From Thelephora terrestris (taxonomy: Eukaryota > Basidiomycota > Agaricomycetes > Thelephorales > Thelephoraceae), in the NCBI GenBank assembly GCA_015956445.1, contig WIUZ02000009.1, positions 620,001 through 684,000 of the forward strand: a stretch of DNA of 64,000 nucleotides. The letters are read 5' to 3'. The translations under genes and the position numbers were made by a program. Positions 37,431 to 49,226 of this stretch are shown here, piece after piece. Each line of letters starts with the position of its first letter. Position 1 is the first letter of the stretch. The notes beneath the pieces are model-generated. The model made no database searches. It saw only the letters and a list, made by a program, of their open reading frames with translations, and had not been told where the DNA came from.

Positions 37431-39232
37431 TGATCACGATTGAAAAAATCAAATAGCCACGTAGAGCTCGTGGATGGAGCGAGAGATGAAGAATGGGGAG
37501 TAAGATGGTTGCGTTGGTTTGGTCGAAGGGGTCTAGACGGTCCATTCCGTTTTTTAGGCCATCACTGAACGAGGGATCATGAGGCCAGATATCCTCCCCA
37601 AAATCGACGGTAGAATTACGTTCATGAGAACAATTGACGTAGGCAGTGGGTTATGGGCAAGCGAGAGAGGTCAAGGATGATAACCCCATTGAAACCGTCA
37701 GGATCCAGCCCTTGGTCAATGATGGCAGAGATCAAAACGGACGCAACACGTTGCGAATCATCAAGATCCAGGTCAAGGGTCTGCGACCAAAACTGGCGGA
37801 AAGAATCTCACAAGATACCGACAGGACCTCTGACATCTTTTTTCATCTATGCGGTTTGAAATCAGCACAACTGTGATGCCATACACACCCCGCTCCGGCA
37901 CAAGGGAGATGAGTAATTTGTACATACTAAAATTGCGCTACCTGCTGGAGGTTTTCCCAATCACATAAATCCAAGGGTTGAGGGGGCAATGCCAGGGGTC
38001 TTGGGGCCATCATTCAGGACCCTGGGGACTTCACCGAGGCCGAGAACCAAGAGCTTGGGGCTAACCCACATCGAGCACACACATATCGACCACACACCGA
38101 CGCCGCTTCACCCCGGCGAATGAAACCACGAGTACGCAAGGAGAATCAAATACTCCTATCCCTCCCTAGGGAATAGCTCTCGCTGTCCAGAAGGTAGCGC
38201 CGCTCAATACAACCTCGATAATCGCTTGCTAGCCACGGAAGAGGCGGGATGCGACTCGAACTTGACCGGGGAAAGGATCCGGAGGAGACTGTATTTCATT
38301 CAACAAAAGTTTACTTACATACAGGCACTAGAGAAAAGGAGACATATGCGCCAAACTGCAATCTTCGTAAGCTGTCGGCTGCGATTTTAGTTCTCGTCAT
38401 GTCAGCTGACGTGCAAGGAGACCCACCAGTACACAAAAAATGGTGGCAGCGAGAAGGAAAAGGACGTTAGTGATCTAATACTCGTCCGCGTCGTCCTCGT
38501 CCGCTTGCATGGGATCCGAGGTATCTTTCTTCTCCAACGGGACTCATGGATTTCCGTCTCCTTTCTTCCCGCATCAGTTATTGGTTTCGACTTCTCTTCA
38601 GGCCCAGGCGGTAGGGCCTTGGTATCTTCCTCGGCATATGCTGACATTTTGCGGGCCTGTTCCTCTTGGACAAGCTTGCGCAGTCCTTGGTTCCCTCCTC
38701 AATTCCGACCATTTGCTCTTGTCGGAAAGATTCCGACTCGTTCTCAACGGCGCCTTGGTCTGGAGAGCCGATATCAGCGACATCGGTTCTAGAAGGAACA
38801 TGAGGGTATCATTTACCTCCTCTTTCCCTTTTGACTAGAAGATCTTCCTGTTCCTGAGTGAGGATAGCGGGGATGCCTCGGTGGGGGAACAGAGGTGTTT
38901 CCCCTTTCAAACTTCGGCACTTCAAACAGAGTCAGTTTTTTTCTTTAGCGTATCCTGGAGCCTTTGCTCGATCAGCTGCCTCTTCTTTCCTTGAACACTG
39001 ATTACAACTCCAGATCAGCAATCCGAAGAATCGAGACAGACGAAAAACAGAGAAGAATGAACGTACAACAGCCGTCGCGCACTTCTCTTTGTCTTCCGTC
39101 CTCGCTTTGTCCAACTTTTCGACCAAAAGTCCAAGCATTATTGTCCCTCTTCTTTTCTCCTGGCTCGGAAGTGAAGTCAAGCTTGGGCGTTTTCGCATCG
39201 TTGCAGCAGTCGGAGCGGATGCTGTGGGTTCC
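37411..39232 (+). repeat. Direct duplication, copy 2 (degraded)
   Basis: Second copy of 32931-35048 with scattered substitutions and deletions. Its right end, inside the former pinin exon 2, is the exact place where the right inverted-repeat arm begins. Confidence 0.85.
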
Positions 39233-39285
39233 GTCGAGAGTGAGTCGCCGAGGAGACGGATGTAAGAAACTGCCCGGCGAAGCAT
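38475..39285 (-). pseudogene. Pinin fragment fused to glucanase upstream flank
   Basis: Second pinin copy. Its 5' end (first exon and start of exon 2) is missing and replaced at about 39232 by sequence from the glucanase 5' flank. An ATG in that flank (39285) reads MLRRAVSYIRLLGDSLS straight into pinin frame (TEPTASAPTAATMRKRP, MLGLLVEKLDKA), giving a 117-codon open frame to 38932. Further down, one base is lost at the next 3' splice site region and the exon 3/4 boundary is deleted, so a full pinin cannot be made. A short chimeric protein or a non-coding transcript remains possible. Confidence 0.7.
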
Positions 39286-39719
39286 CGGTGGCCAGGTTTT
39301 GCGGGTAACTCCGAGTCATCCGATGCCAAGCCACCGTCACACCCTGGGTGCAACGCGGGAGGAAAAGCCTCCGTTCGAGGCTTTCAAGATGAACGTGGCA
39401 GAGAACCACAGTTTTTCCTCATCAGGACATCTGCTTGGTTCTCTGCGGCCACTCTTATTTTTGCCTTGTCACCGTACCGCCAACCTGTGTGCCCCTCGTC
39501 ATAGCGGTCTCCATCGGGGCCTGATAGATAAAATACCGTGAACCCCATCCGGCCCTGGAACCCTCTCAAGCCTGCAAACCGAGCCATATTGTACCCTCGA
39601 TGCTCACGTCTCTTTGACTGTCCCTTTCCTCTTCACCAATGGAGCCTCGTCGATCAGAGTCGAGCCATAAAAACGTCTTTAGGGACTCAGTATGGGTTTC
39701 ATTCACAATCATCGGGTAT

Positions 39720-39748
39720 GCTTGCTAAAATATGCTTGCTAAAATGGT
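39720..39748 (+). repeat. Two tandem copies of a 14-bp unit
   Basis: ATGCTTGCTAAAAT occurs twice head to tail in the right arm. The unit is not duplicated in the left arm. Confidence 0.7.
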
Positions 39749-42700
39749 CTGTATTCCAGGCAGGACGCACCTCAGTCAGTCATGCCTCTCGATTGTCGTG
39801 CCATCACCTGCTAAAGGGGTTGACTTTGTGCTCAGGCCGGTTGTAGGGACCAGCACGATGGTATGTAGTAATGTTGCTTGCTCCCAGGTCTTTGTGCGAT
39901 AGGAGTCGGACCTGTTACTGTCTTTTTCCCGCACGGCTACAGGATCTACACCGTTGGATCAGGCGAACACCAGCTCACACAAGGGGCTGCGCAGTCGGGA
40001 GTGCGTTTCGGCTGATGAATTGAACCCTCCACGCGACACAGCGTTCATGAACGCCGGTAAGTAGAACTGTAAATCCCCAGCTATGTTTGACGTGCATCCA
40101 TGCCTCACCGGAGAAACCTTAAGGCATCACCATGGGCACCCTTTGATCGATGATTGTCTCCACACTGTCAGTCAAGCACCCCCACATATCCGACAGCGAC
40201 GGCGTTTCTTGTCGGCGCTTGCTCTCATGCGGGGGAGACTTTGAAAAGTTGGCAACTTACAGTACTGGCTCACATCAAGCAACCCGCCGGTCCCATCGTG
40301 ACTGGCACGACACCGCAGCAGAAAGAACACGCGACAACCTCGCGGATGGATCCCGCATGGGTCACTCAGGTGGCTAGGTTGCAAAGTCATACTTCGTTGA
40401 GGACGATCCATGCGAAAATGCCAAGGTTTTATGATTCAATCCAACGGATGGAATGAATTCAAATGCAGCAGGAAATCTTTGTGAGATTCGAGGGGTGTTA
40501 ATGAGTGAGTGCAGAATGTGACCTAGCCTTTGTGAACAGAACTCTATGGCCGTGAACGTCAATTTCCTCACCGATTTCGCAATGCAGGTTAGAACATCAT
40601 ATCACCGCCACATACAATCATACCTGTACTCACCCATAGGCTAGCAAACGTTGGGTAAACAACCCGGTATAGGCTGGGTCCGGTCTGCCGGGGCTTTGGG
40701 AAATTCATGATGGTTTGGTGTGTAATTCCGAAACCCCCACCTCAAGATTCTACCGGAAGGTGTGTGTTTTGTGAATTTTCTATACTCATGCGCCAACCAT
40801 TGATTTCAGTTCATATTGGTTGCGTCTGAAACAGGGGTCCCGGCTTCGATTGGTCTTAGACTGAACCTCGACCAAGTTTCTCGGGCGCATTTTGGCGGTG
40901 CGAAGACTTTGACAAGTTGCTCTCGCTTCCGTAAGTGGATTGTACATTTATCTCAATGTGTACGTACTCTCACCTATTCCGCCGGTGCTTCAAAGGCAGT
41001 TATGGGAAGAATAGTGGGCCGAAAACCTCTAAACACTGAATACAGTGCGACCCGCTCCCTCCGGTTTACGGGATAGCTTCAAGGCGTGCCTGGCCGCCCT
41101 AAGAGCGCCTCCGTTCTCTACCTGACCCTGAAAATCCCCCTCGCAACCTTATTGCCAACTAGGCCGGAGTTTAGGGGCACGACTTTAACTTACCTGTCCT
41201 GTTTTTTCTCACACTTGCCTCGTGCGAGCTGTTCCTTCACAGAGGGCAAAATGTATGTGTGCAATTTATCAGACGCCATTGATGAAATTCGCGCTCATTT
41301 CACGCTGTTACTGTGGGATTGTGGAATGCCTTTCTCGTCCATCCTTTCCCAACCTACTGATGGCCCTGGGTCGTTTGACTTTACACGTGGAAAGCTTTCC
41401 CAGCGGGAGCGGCTTGCATCTGCGTTAGCGCCAATTTTCCGCCCGATCCTCATAGCAGGGCTCGCCAACCCTATCCCGATGTGCCGAATAGGTTTTGGTC
41501 GTACCTGGACGGTTTTCCCGCGATCGCACCTGCGGCCTTGTTTCCTCTGTGACCCGAACTTGACGAACCCTCGGTGCTTCTTTTCCTGATTTCCCCCTTT
41601 CTCCTTTCTGTGGCTCAGTCTCCTCCTTTCTCCCGCTGTTTTTCCCACCCAGGCGATATGAAATTATCCCCCTTTTTCGCGTTTGCTCCCGTTGAATGCC
41701 TGGCTGAATCACGCGTCACGCCCTAGGGGATTTTGCTGGTTTCCGGGAGTCAATCATCGCAACGAAACCTTTCCTGGGATGGCCCCACCGTGATTCTCGT
41801 GTCTCCCACAACTCGGTCCGGTCCTTATCCCGCTTCTGTCGGGAATTACGCTAGAAATGACCAAGAGTTTCCGAGCGCTCTCGAGCCTTTGGTATCATTG
41901 CGATCCTCTTAATGATGATCTGAAAATGAATTTCGGATACGACGGGATACCCGTAGGTACCGACTTTTCGTTGTTTCTCTTTCTGAACTGATTCCAACCG
42001 ACAGTGGGAAGACATGCCAAGCCCCGAAACTGGTCTTACTAGACCCGGGCCCGCCGGCAATTGTGGGGATGTTTCGCTGCCGGGATAGGTCTTTAATGTC
42101 TATTGTTATTATGCACCTGGCCCAAACGGGTGGTCTCCGGCGAACCTGTCCAGATGCTCCTATGCTTTTAGTTCGTCTTATCTTGATGTTTTTCATCTCT
42201 GGAGTTGATCACAGTGGCTTGCAGGATAATCAGGTATGAGAGGCCACGCTAGATGCATGACTTGCAGACGCTGATTATTGTCTCAGTGAAAACAACGAAG
42301 CTGCCTGAGAAAAGATCATCGCGAATGGCGGCGGCCCTTCTTGGTCCAGCAAACATTAGCGGTCATTATATCACGGCTGCCAAGAATTATCAAGTGGAAA
42401 GATCTTCGGGCCTTGAAGGTCGCCTCAAACTGACTCACGAATCCCAAATACCTAACAGGTGTCACTCCAGGGGCTCATCGCGAGGAAAACTGGCGTTCAG
42501 CGGTGTCGTTGAGCGGAGATTAGCGGAGGAAACAACGACCTCATCCAGGAGGATGCGAATCGTTTCCGTGGAATCGAACGCTGTGATAGTCCTTGCCTAT
42601 GGGCACAGCTTCTTTTACTTGCTTGCTGCGGTACGTTGCAGACTTTTCTGGAACGACGAGACGCAGAGTGAACTAACCTCGGAACCTTGACGTTCACGCA

Positions 42701-43160
42701 ACACAATCACACATCGCGGAGTCGGAGCACTATCAGGGGGTTACTTCCCGCCATTACACCTCCGCACGGAGCTGGGTAGACATGTCCGTTTATGAGAGGT
42801 GACACTTATGGTGCAGGTGGTAGCAAACGTCTTCACGGTTTCTGGCTTGTCTGGCAGCACCATCAGTTTGTAGTCACTTCCTGTCATCCTATCTCCAAAT
42901 GTTGCGGGGTAGGCTTGCCAGTTCGCAAGCACTGACGCTTGCGATGCATCTTGAGTCGGGGCGGCAAACGGCTTCCACGGTTTTCGTCCGTCCACCTCTT
43001 CCCCCCGTACTTTGCAAAAATACTACCGTTTCAAGGAGCCGCGCGTGGTGAATTATGCTAGTCTCTTAGGCCACAGAATGTGCGCAATACTCTTCAATAT
43101 AGTTGGAATACACCGAACGCAGAAAGTAGTGCCAAATTAAAAACACGGCGGGGCAGAAAA

Positions 43161-44504
43161 TCAATGATTGGAGTCGCAAGCGTTGCGGTACGCGATGGTC
43201 ACGAACCCCCTTTCCCTGAACTTTGGCAAAACCCTGGTGAAGTCGATCTTGCGCGGACGAAAATCGCCATCCCTGATCTTGCTGGGTCGAAGTTCCACCT
43301 CTAACGAACGCCGATACCCCGCCCTCCCCAACCGGGTAACCAGCTGACAGAGCTCTTTGTCCAGCGGACCCCACGCCTCTGTTCCTTGAGTGAAAATATC
43401 GCGATTGAGCACTGAACTGCCCGAAATCACAAGCTTGCGGAGTTTGGTGGAGGAGATCGGAGCAATGAGGCCTTCGACGTTGCCGAACCAATTCACCAGC
43501 GGTTCGAATTCTCGGAGTTGTCGAAAATTAGCGATGCTAGTCAAAGCTGTTCCACCTAGAATATTGGTCGGGGTAAGAGAGCGTCATAACAATAGGGTGC
43601 AACAAGGATACTCACGTCGTGGTGTAGCCTCCAACTGCAAATACTTGACGCTGCTTGCACTTGATTGAAGGAGACTCTCCAGGTTCTTTGCATCCACCAC
43701 GATAGAGCCGAAGTCGAGAACCAATCTGTCGTATTTCTGGTTCAACATGGTAAATTGATCGATGAATTTCCACCAATAAATTTCAGTGAACCGAATGTAT
43801 ATCTCCCCCCGAAGTGGCTGAGATAACGGCGGCACCGGACTTTCATAATAATCCCACGCAAAAAATTCTACGCGAAGGGTGGTGATGTTGGGAAAGTAGC
43901 CGACTAGACTCACGAAAGAGCTGAATGACGCGCTGATGCGCTCGAGGGAGAGTTCGGTAAGGGTTTCGCGGAACGCCGAGAAACAGGCGAGAATTTCTTC
44001 CTGTCCATTGGGTAGGAGGGTGATATTACACAATGTGAGGGAACGGAGATTGTGTAGTGCGGAAAGGTATCCTCCAGAGTCTCTTGAGACATCTTGCGTT
44101 GAGTAGTGCGACACCCTCCATCCGTTGCAGGTAGTTTTCGTCATCGAGCGAGACTGAAGAGAAAAGGCGTCTTTGACTGGGCCTTGCCCACCAAGTAGCC
44201 ACCGAAGCGCATGCGATCAGCAATTTTCTGCCTTCTCTATCCAGGGGTATGTACCCGAGCACATCGTCCATAATTTCTGGAGGAAGCGTCTTGCACGCTT
44301 TCTGTCCTGGCGGATTAGATCCTTGGGGCGATCGTTAATCGAACTTGCTGTGAATGAAGAGAAATCGCTGACAACCAACCCATAGTGCGCGGCACCGCAG
44401 TCGTCGTATCCGTCATCGTGGCCGCGATGCAGACGTTCTGGACAGGCGTGACCACGGAAATGGCCCGAGGCGAAGTGATCTTGATCGGAAGCCGCCGTCG
44501 CCAT
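43161..44504 (-). pseudogene. F-box/LRR-type gene, decayed copy in right arm
   Basis: Twin of the F-box pseudogene at 4021-5368. It keeps the N-terminal part (MATAASDQDHFASGH), the F-box (MDDVLGYIPLDREGRK) and a fuller LRR half (LTELSLERISASFSSFVSLV, LVLDFGSIVVDAKNLESLL). The second exon is complete, ending ACDSNH at 43161. Breaks differ from the left copy: a 4-base loss just before the F-box and a ~71-bp deletion after EGVAL near 44110 shift the frame. One intron lies at about 43554-43618. So neither copy encodes the full protein, and each preserves what the other has lost. Confidence 0.75.
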
Positions 44505-45538
44505 GTGAGCGTGAACGCTTTCGGACGGAGTATGCGTCGTTTCTCGTTCTTTGCGTTTGCTCTCGAACCTCCGGAGCTATGTAGTGAAAGATGGCATTTG
44601 AGACTGGACAAAAGTGAGCTAGGAGCATGTGAGATCTTGTGGCGAGGGAGGTGAGTGCTGGAAGAAAGCACGGAGGGCTTTCAGGCTGGCAGAGGAGAGA
44701 TTTGGGGATTGAGGGCAGCTGTGTGGGCGAGTGGGTCCCACGACCCGGCTCAGAACTGCCTCTACGGCCAAGCTGGTTTCTGCCAACGAGTCTCGAAAGT
44801 AGCCTCGTGACAGGAGGGAAACTTGAAAGGCAGAGATTGTGGAGGGCGGAAGGACGACCGCAGAGCGAGCAGATCATCTCCCGCGGCGCAACTTGGACTT
44901 CAAGTTTGCTTCGATCGATCGAGCCTCATTCCGCCAAGACTTCCAAACGTCCTTCCGAGTAATATCCTTTGGGAAAGAGCTTTTCGTCGCATGTAACGAA
45001 ATCGCTAAAGGTCTCTCCAATCTTGCGGATGTCCACCTGGGTTGGCTATCTACTCAGGTGGGCAGGAGGCAGCTTTCATGTTGTGATTCGAGCTCGCGGT
45101 TGAACCCACGTCATCCGTGTTCAAAGGACCTAGCGTAAACGAGGAAGGTCTTTCCGACGAATGCTGGACATGGGGAGAAGGCTGGATGGTATATACCTTC
45201 CGGACAATACGGCTCTCTTCTAGGGGAAGTTCACGACTGGTGTACTTATCATCTCAGCTTTTCTGGGGAGGTCTCACCTGGGGTGTCAATTCCTTTGCCA
45301 CAATCTAGAAAACTGGCGGATGTACAGAGTAGAACGCGCCTGCTTATGTTCCCGATTCCCCACGCCTAAGTGGTACGAAAAACCACCTCTGTATTACAAT
45401 GCTCCAGCCTCCATCCCCCCCACCTCTCGGAACGCTCACCGCTCTCATCCCCCGCTTATCACCATGCCATTTCAGTTGCTCGTGTCTCGTACGAGCTCTC
45501 TAATGCAATCTCGATCCAAGTGCGCTGATTGCAGTGAA

Positions 45539-45552
45539 GTTTAAATTTAAAC
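45539..45552. repeat. 14-bp perfect palindrome GTTTAAATTTAAAC (right arm)
   Basis: Counterpart of 2899-2912. The bases to its right include the ~70-bp insertion, yet the palindrome is unchanged. Confidence 0.7.
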
Positions 45553-45725
45553 CATATCTAACCTCCGTCGCAACCGTTGTCGTAATCGACGCATCTCCTT
45601 CCCAGGGTCTGTCATATGCCAGTATATGATAGTTTCAGAGCAGCTTGAGGTTGGGGAATGCGGTCTTGACCGTGGACGGGCCCCTGAGGGTGCGGTGTCG
45701 GTAACATCACATGATGAGGTGTTCG

Positions 45726-48700
45726 TGCCTAATCGTTTGGATTTGTGTAGCTTTTGCAACTGACATAAGGCTACGGAAAAACTCACTTTTGTTTTTTGTG
45801 TTCCCGTTCATTGTACAAAGGTGAACGTGTCTATCTTGCACATCACGAACGGCGAGGCCAGGTTTGGTATGGCTGTTGGAGTTTCGCTGGTAAGGTTTGG
45901 ATCAGTGTCGCGAGGGGCCAACGAACTGTCGGCTCGCGTCGGTGAAAACCGAGCCCTTTGTCATTCCCATCTGGCTCGCATCCTTCCTTATCTTGCTTCT
46001 CCCATCCGGGTGGGCCGTTTTGGTGGTATGTGTCGAACAAACGACAGTTCAACCTCAGTGGTTTGTAGAAGTGAGCCTATCGATCGGAAACATCACAGGT
46101 ATCATCGAAAGAGCGAGCGGATTCATCCGTCCTGTGGCGCTGGACAACGGAAACGAAGCAGGGACCCACTCACTGACATCCGGGTTTATTTCCACGAGGT
46201 AAAGAGGACCCGGTGTTTGTCTCCTCGGTTATACCAAACGACCCACAAACTTCCCACTGTTCCGGAGCAAAGAAATATGACCCGTTAGCGGTGAGGAATT
46301 CAAAGCTCTCTCCTCCCCTCCGAACCCAGTCCAGAGTCAGGCGATGTTGGAGCCAACACGGCGGAGCCCCCGATCCCGGAAGCAAATCCCTCAACACAAA
46401 CCGGACTAGTGTATGTAAGATTTCGTTCCATCACGATCGGGGCATTTCACATGTGGTGCTTGTATGCCCCTGGAATGCGAGATCTCCATTTCTTCTGTGA
46501 CAATCTATCGTTAGTCCGGATCGGTGTGAGTGGAGATATGCATCAAAAAGGGCGAACATACGCTGGCAATAGTAAGTTTGGAATATGTTTCGTATCATGC
46601 ACGTTGAACAAGATAATAATGCATTGTTAAACGCTGGAAGGTCGTGCTGTGCGATCCAAGGGACCATATCTCCCCACACCCGATAAGATATGAATCGGGA
46701 GGGGGTGGAACACCAAGCTCGGGCTTGTGGCTGTAGGATCCGGTGGTCGAGTATGAATTCCTTTGATTGTGCATTCAGCGCATGGTGGCTGGGAGGGCCC
46801 CGGCTGTGCCGGGATCAAATCAAAATAACGGCGGAAGGGCAACAAGCGCGGAGGGATAAGTGTTCTGCGTTTATCTGGCTCGCGACTGCGTCGACGTTCC
46901 TAATCCTGTCTATTGTGTCATCAAATAGTCCTCGGGTCCCCGATCGAGCCGCACAGCACCATTGTTGTTCGGAGCGTGGGTTATGTCGTTGTGCATCATA
47001 GCCATTAGGGTGGTCGAGCGGTTTCCACCGAGGACGTTCATCTGGCCATCGAGGCTGGGTCCGGGTCCGTGGGTGAAAACGCTTGCTTTTGTATATACCG
47101 AGGATATTCTCCCGCGATAGCCCGGCAGTGAACCCCTTCCACATGCAAACGGGGTATCGTTGGAAAGCTTAGCTAACGGATGAAACGGCTTCGACCGGGA
47201 CGACCGTCTTCGGCTCCTCGGAGTGTTTGATACTTGCTGCGCATTCCCAAAAATGAGTTAAGCGGGGACTTTCGTTGCTTATGCAGAAGCCAGTTAACTA
47301 ATAAGCTTACTTGTAGTCTCAGCCTGCGCTCGAGATCTGGCTCGGCCCATAGAAGATCCCGTTCCGGCTGTCACCGCTGACCAGTCCCCCCTCGAGGCTC
47401 GTGCGCTCCCTGGATGCTGATTCATTAAAATTGATATCCCATTTATTCGCACTTGGCGGTCAGCCGCCTGGGCCCGATCGATAAGAGCACATGTATAGAT
47501 TTGGGCGGTGGTCGGATTATCCAGCGTTAAGCTTCTGTTTTCAGGGTAGCTTGACGAGACCTGGATCGATAGAAGCGTAATCGGCGTTCTGATAATCAGC
47601 TGTTTTTTGTACACAGCCATGAGTTCCTCCTCTGGCCTGACAGGGAAATATTTGAGCGTCAAGGGTGCGGGTTTGAGTGGGTGGTACGCTCGAAACCCCT
47701 TCCCCGGTCCCCTTTCGAGGGTGTCAGGCTTTGGAGCTCGCGCCATCTATGATCGCGGGCGACTTTCCGCGTTGGGCTATGCGACAACTTCCGAGTTCTA
47801 GCAAGGTTTAGGAGCCATAAATTAGCTTCCACGGTCAGGCCACATGTCCAGATCGTAGGATATCCGGATCCTGTGTGTTCAATGTAATGTATTGAAGTTT
47901 GTTTCAAGGAAGCGGTCTCGTGTGATCCTACGTACCCGGAACATTCTAAGGATTGGGAGCGATCGTGACTGTCCCATTCTGCCGCAGCATGGGAGCAGTG
48001 TTGCTGAGTATCTTGTCTGTGGGCCGTTGCCACACCTATTTGAATCGGTGCTGGAACCAGGATCGGGCTAGTAGACCCGAATAACCCGAGCTTATTAACA
48101 ACGATGAGTGAAACGGCGGCCAGCAAGCAGTTATGAGTCAGTACCTACTGCGTGATGGAAGGCGGCGCGTTGTGCCACCGAATCGATCTCCTCTTATGAC
48201 TTCGGGCGATGTAGGGAGCTATTTTGCCACGTAGTCCGTACGTCAGCAAAAGAGGATATCTGGGTAGTAGGATTTTTATTTTCGTCTCGAAGAGGTGTAG
48301 GTTGTCCAGGATCCTGCCTGGAGATATGTTGACCAGTGTCCGCAAAAATGATGAATCCAGTACTCACCCAGAAGTAGTTCTCGGGTTGTCTATGACTGAT
48401 AGATAATCGGCGTTCTTCCTGTTACGTGGCTGCTGACAACTTCATAGCTCGCTGCCTGCTTGCTGACACACGACCTTTCTGCGCAGTTTCGAGCCTGCTG
48501 AATTCCATCTGCTTGCGTGGCCTCTGCTGCCAGCGTAACTGTCTGGAAACCTTTTATCGAGGCTCAGGGCCCTTTTTTCGCCGTAGTTTACGCCCTTGAA
48601 CCTCGTATGATTCCCCGGGGTCGCGGGCCGTCTATGGCTTGTTCAGCCAAGGTAGGGAACCTGGTTCGCAGTGCCATGGGAAGCCAAAACTTCCAGGAAA

Positions 48701-49117
48701 GGCTAGTGTGAGAAAAGTTATCCCGGGTAGGCAAGAGCCCTCTAGAATAGAAGAGATGAATCGCTGTGGTAGATTCATCAGCCGTGTCATCTTGACAAAT
48801 GTGAACGGCCATCCTTGGCTCAGTTCCAGGATTCTCGCTCATCGTCGGACTTTAGAGGAAGACGTTGCTGTGAGCGACTGGAGAGATACTCCTACCCTTT
48901 GCCACGCCTGTGCTAGGTACGAGTGGATCCATTTGGGCGCGAGGCGGCGTTGACAATGGGGGGGCAATGACGATCGGGGCGATGAGCGCGGGGAGCACAG
49001 CCGCCGTTCGAGCGGAGAGCCTCGTTTCTACCCACGGATGCTTCTTTCCCGCCAATCTGCCTCTTTTGGCGAGGCTGCGCCGCATCACAGCAAATCCATC
49101 TGTGGGATTTGCGTAAG
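45726..49117. other. Region without confident gene
   Basis: Several open frames have hydrophobic stretches (plus strand about 45960-46030, PFVIPIWLASFLILLLPSGW; plus strand about 46870-46920, IWLATASTFLILSIVSSN; minus strand from 48126, MLAAVSLIVVNKLGLFG). No start, splicing pattern or family ties them together. They may be remains of a membrane-protein gene. No RNA gene recognised. Confidence 0.4.
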
Positions 49118-49125
49118 TATATAAG
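49118..49125 (+). promoter_or_regulatory. TATA box of the DUF6699 gene
   Basis: TATATAAG about 100 bp upstream of the ATG at 49227, followed by a pyrimidine-rich leader as is usual in basidiomycete promoters. Confidence 0.65.
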
Positions 49126-49226
49126 GGGAGGGTATGGGGCTCTGGGACCCTCTCCTTACCTACCTCCTCACATCCTAACTCTTCTTCTCCATCTTTTCTA
49201 CACGAGTTCCAGCGACGAGCCTCTCC

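Larger units (their letters stand above)
39232..45725 (-). repeat. Right arm of the inverted segmental duplication
   Basis: Reverse complement of 2806-9065. It is slightly longer because of insertions, for example about 70 bp near 45555-45625 and about 190 bp near 40860-41060. Its inner end (39232-39290) corresponds to the sequence just upstream of glucanase B; its outer end to the 3' flank of glucanase A. No glucanase coding sequence accompanies it. Confidence 0.88.

Noticed and set aside
47294-48126. Two overlapping minus-strand ORFs of ~150 codons
   Set aside because: No family, no convincing splice sites joining them, composition close to random.
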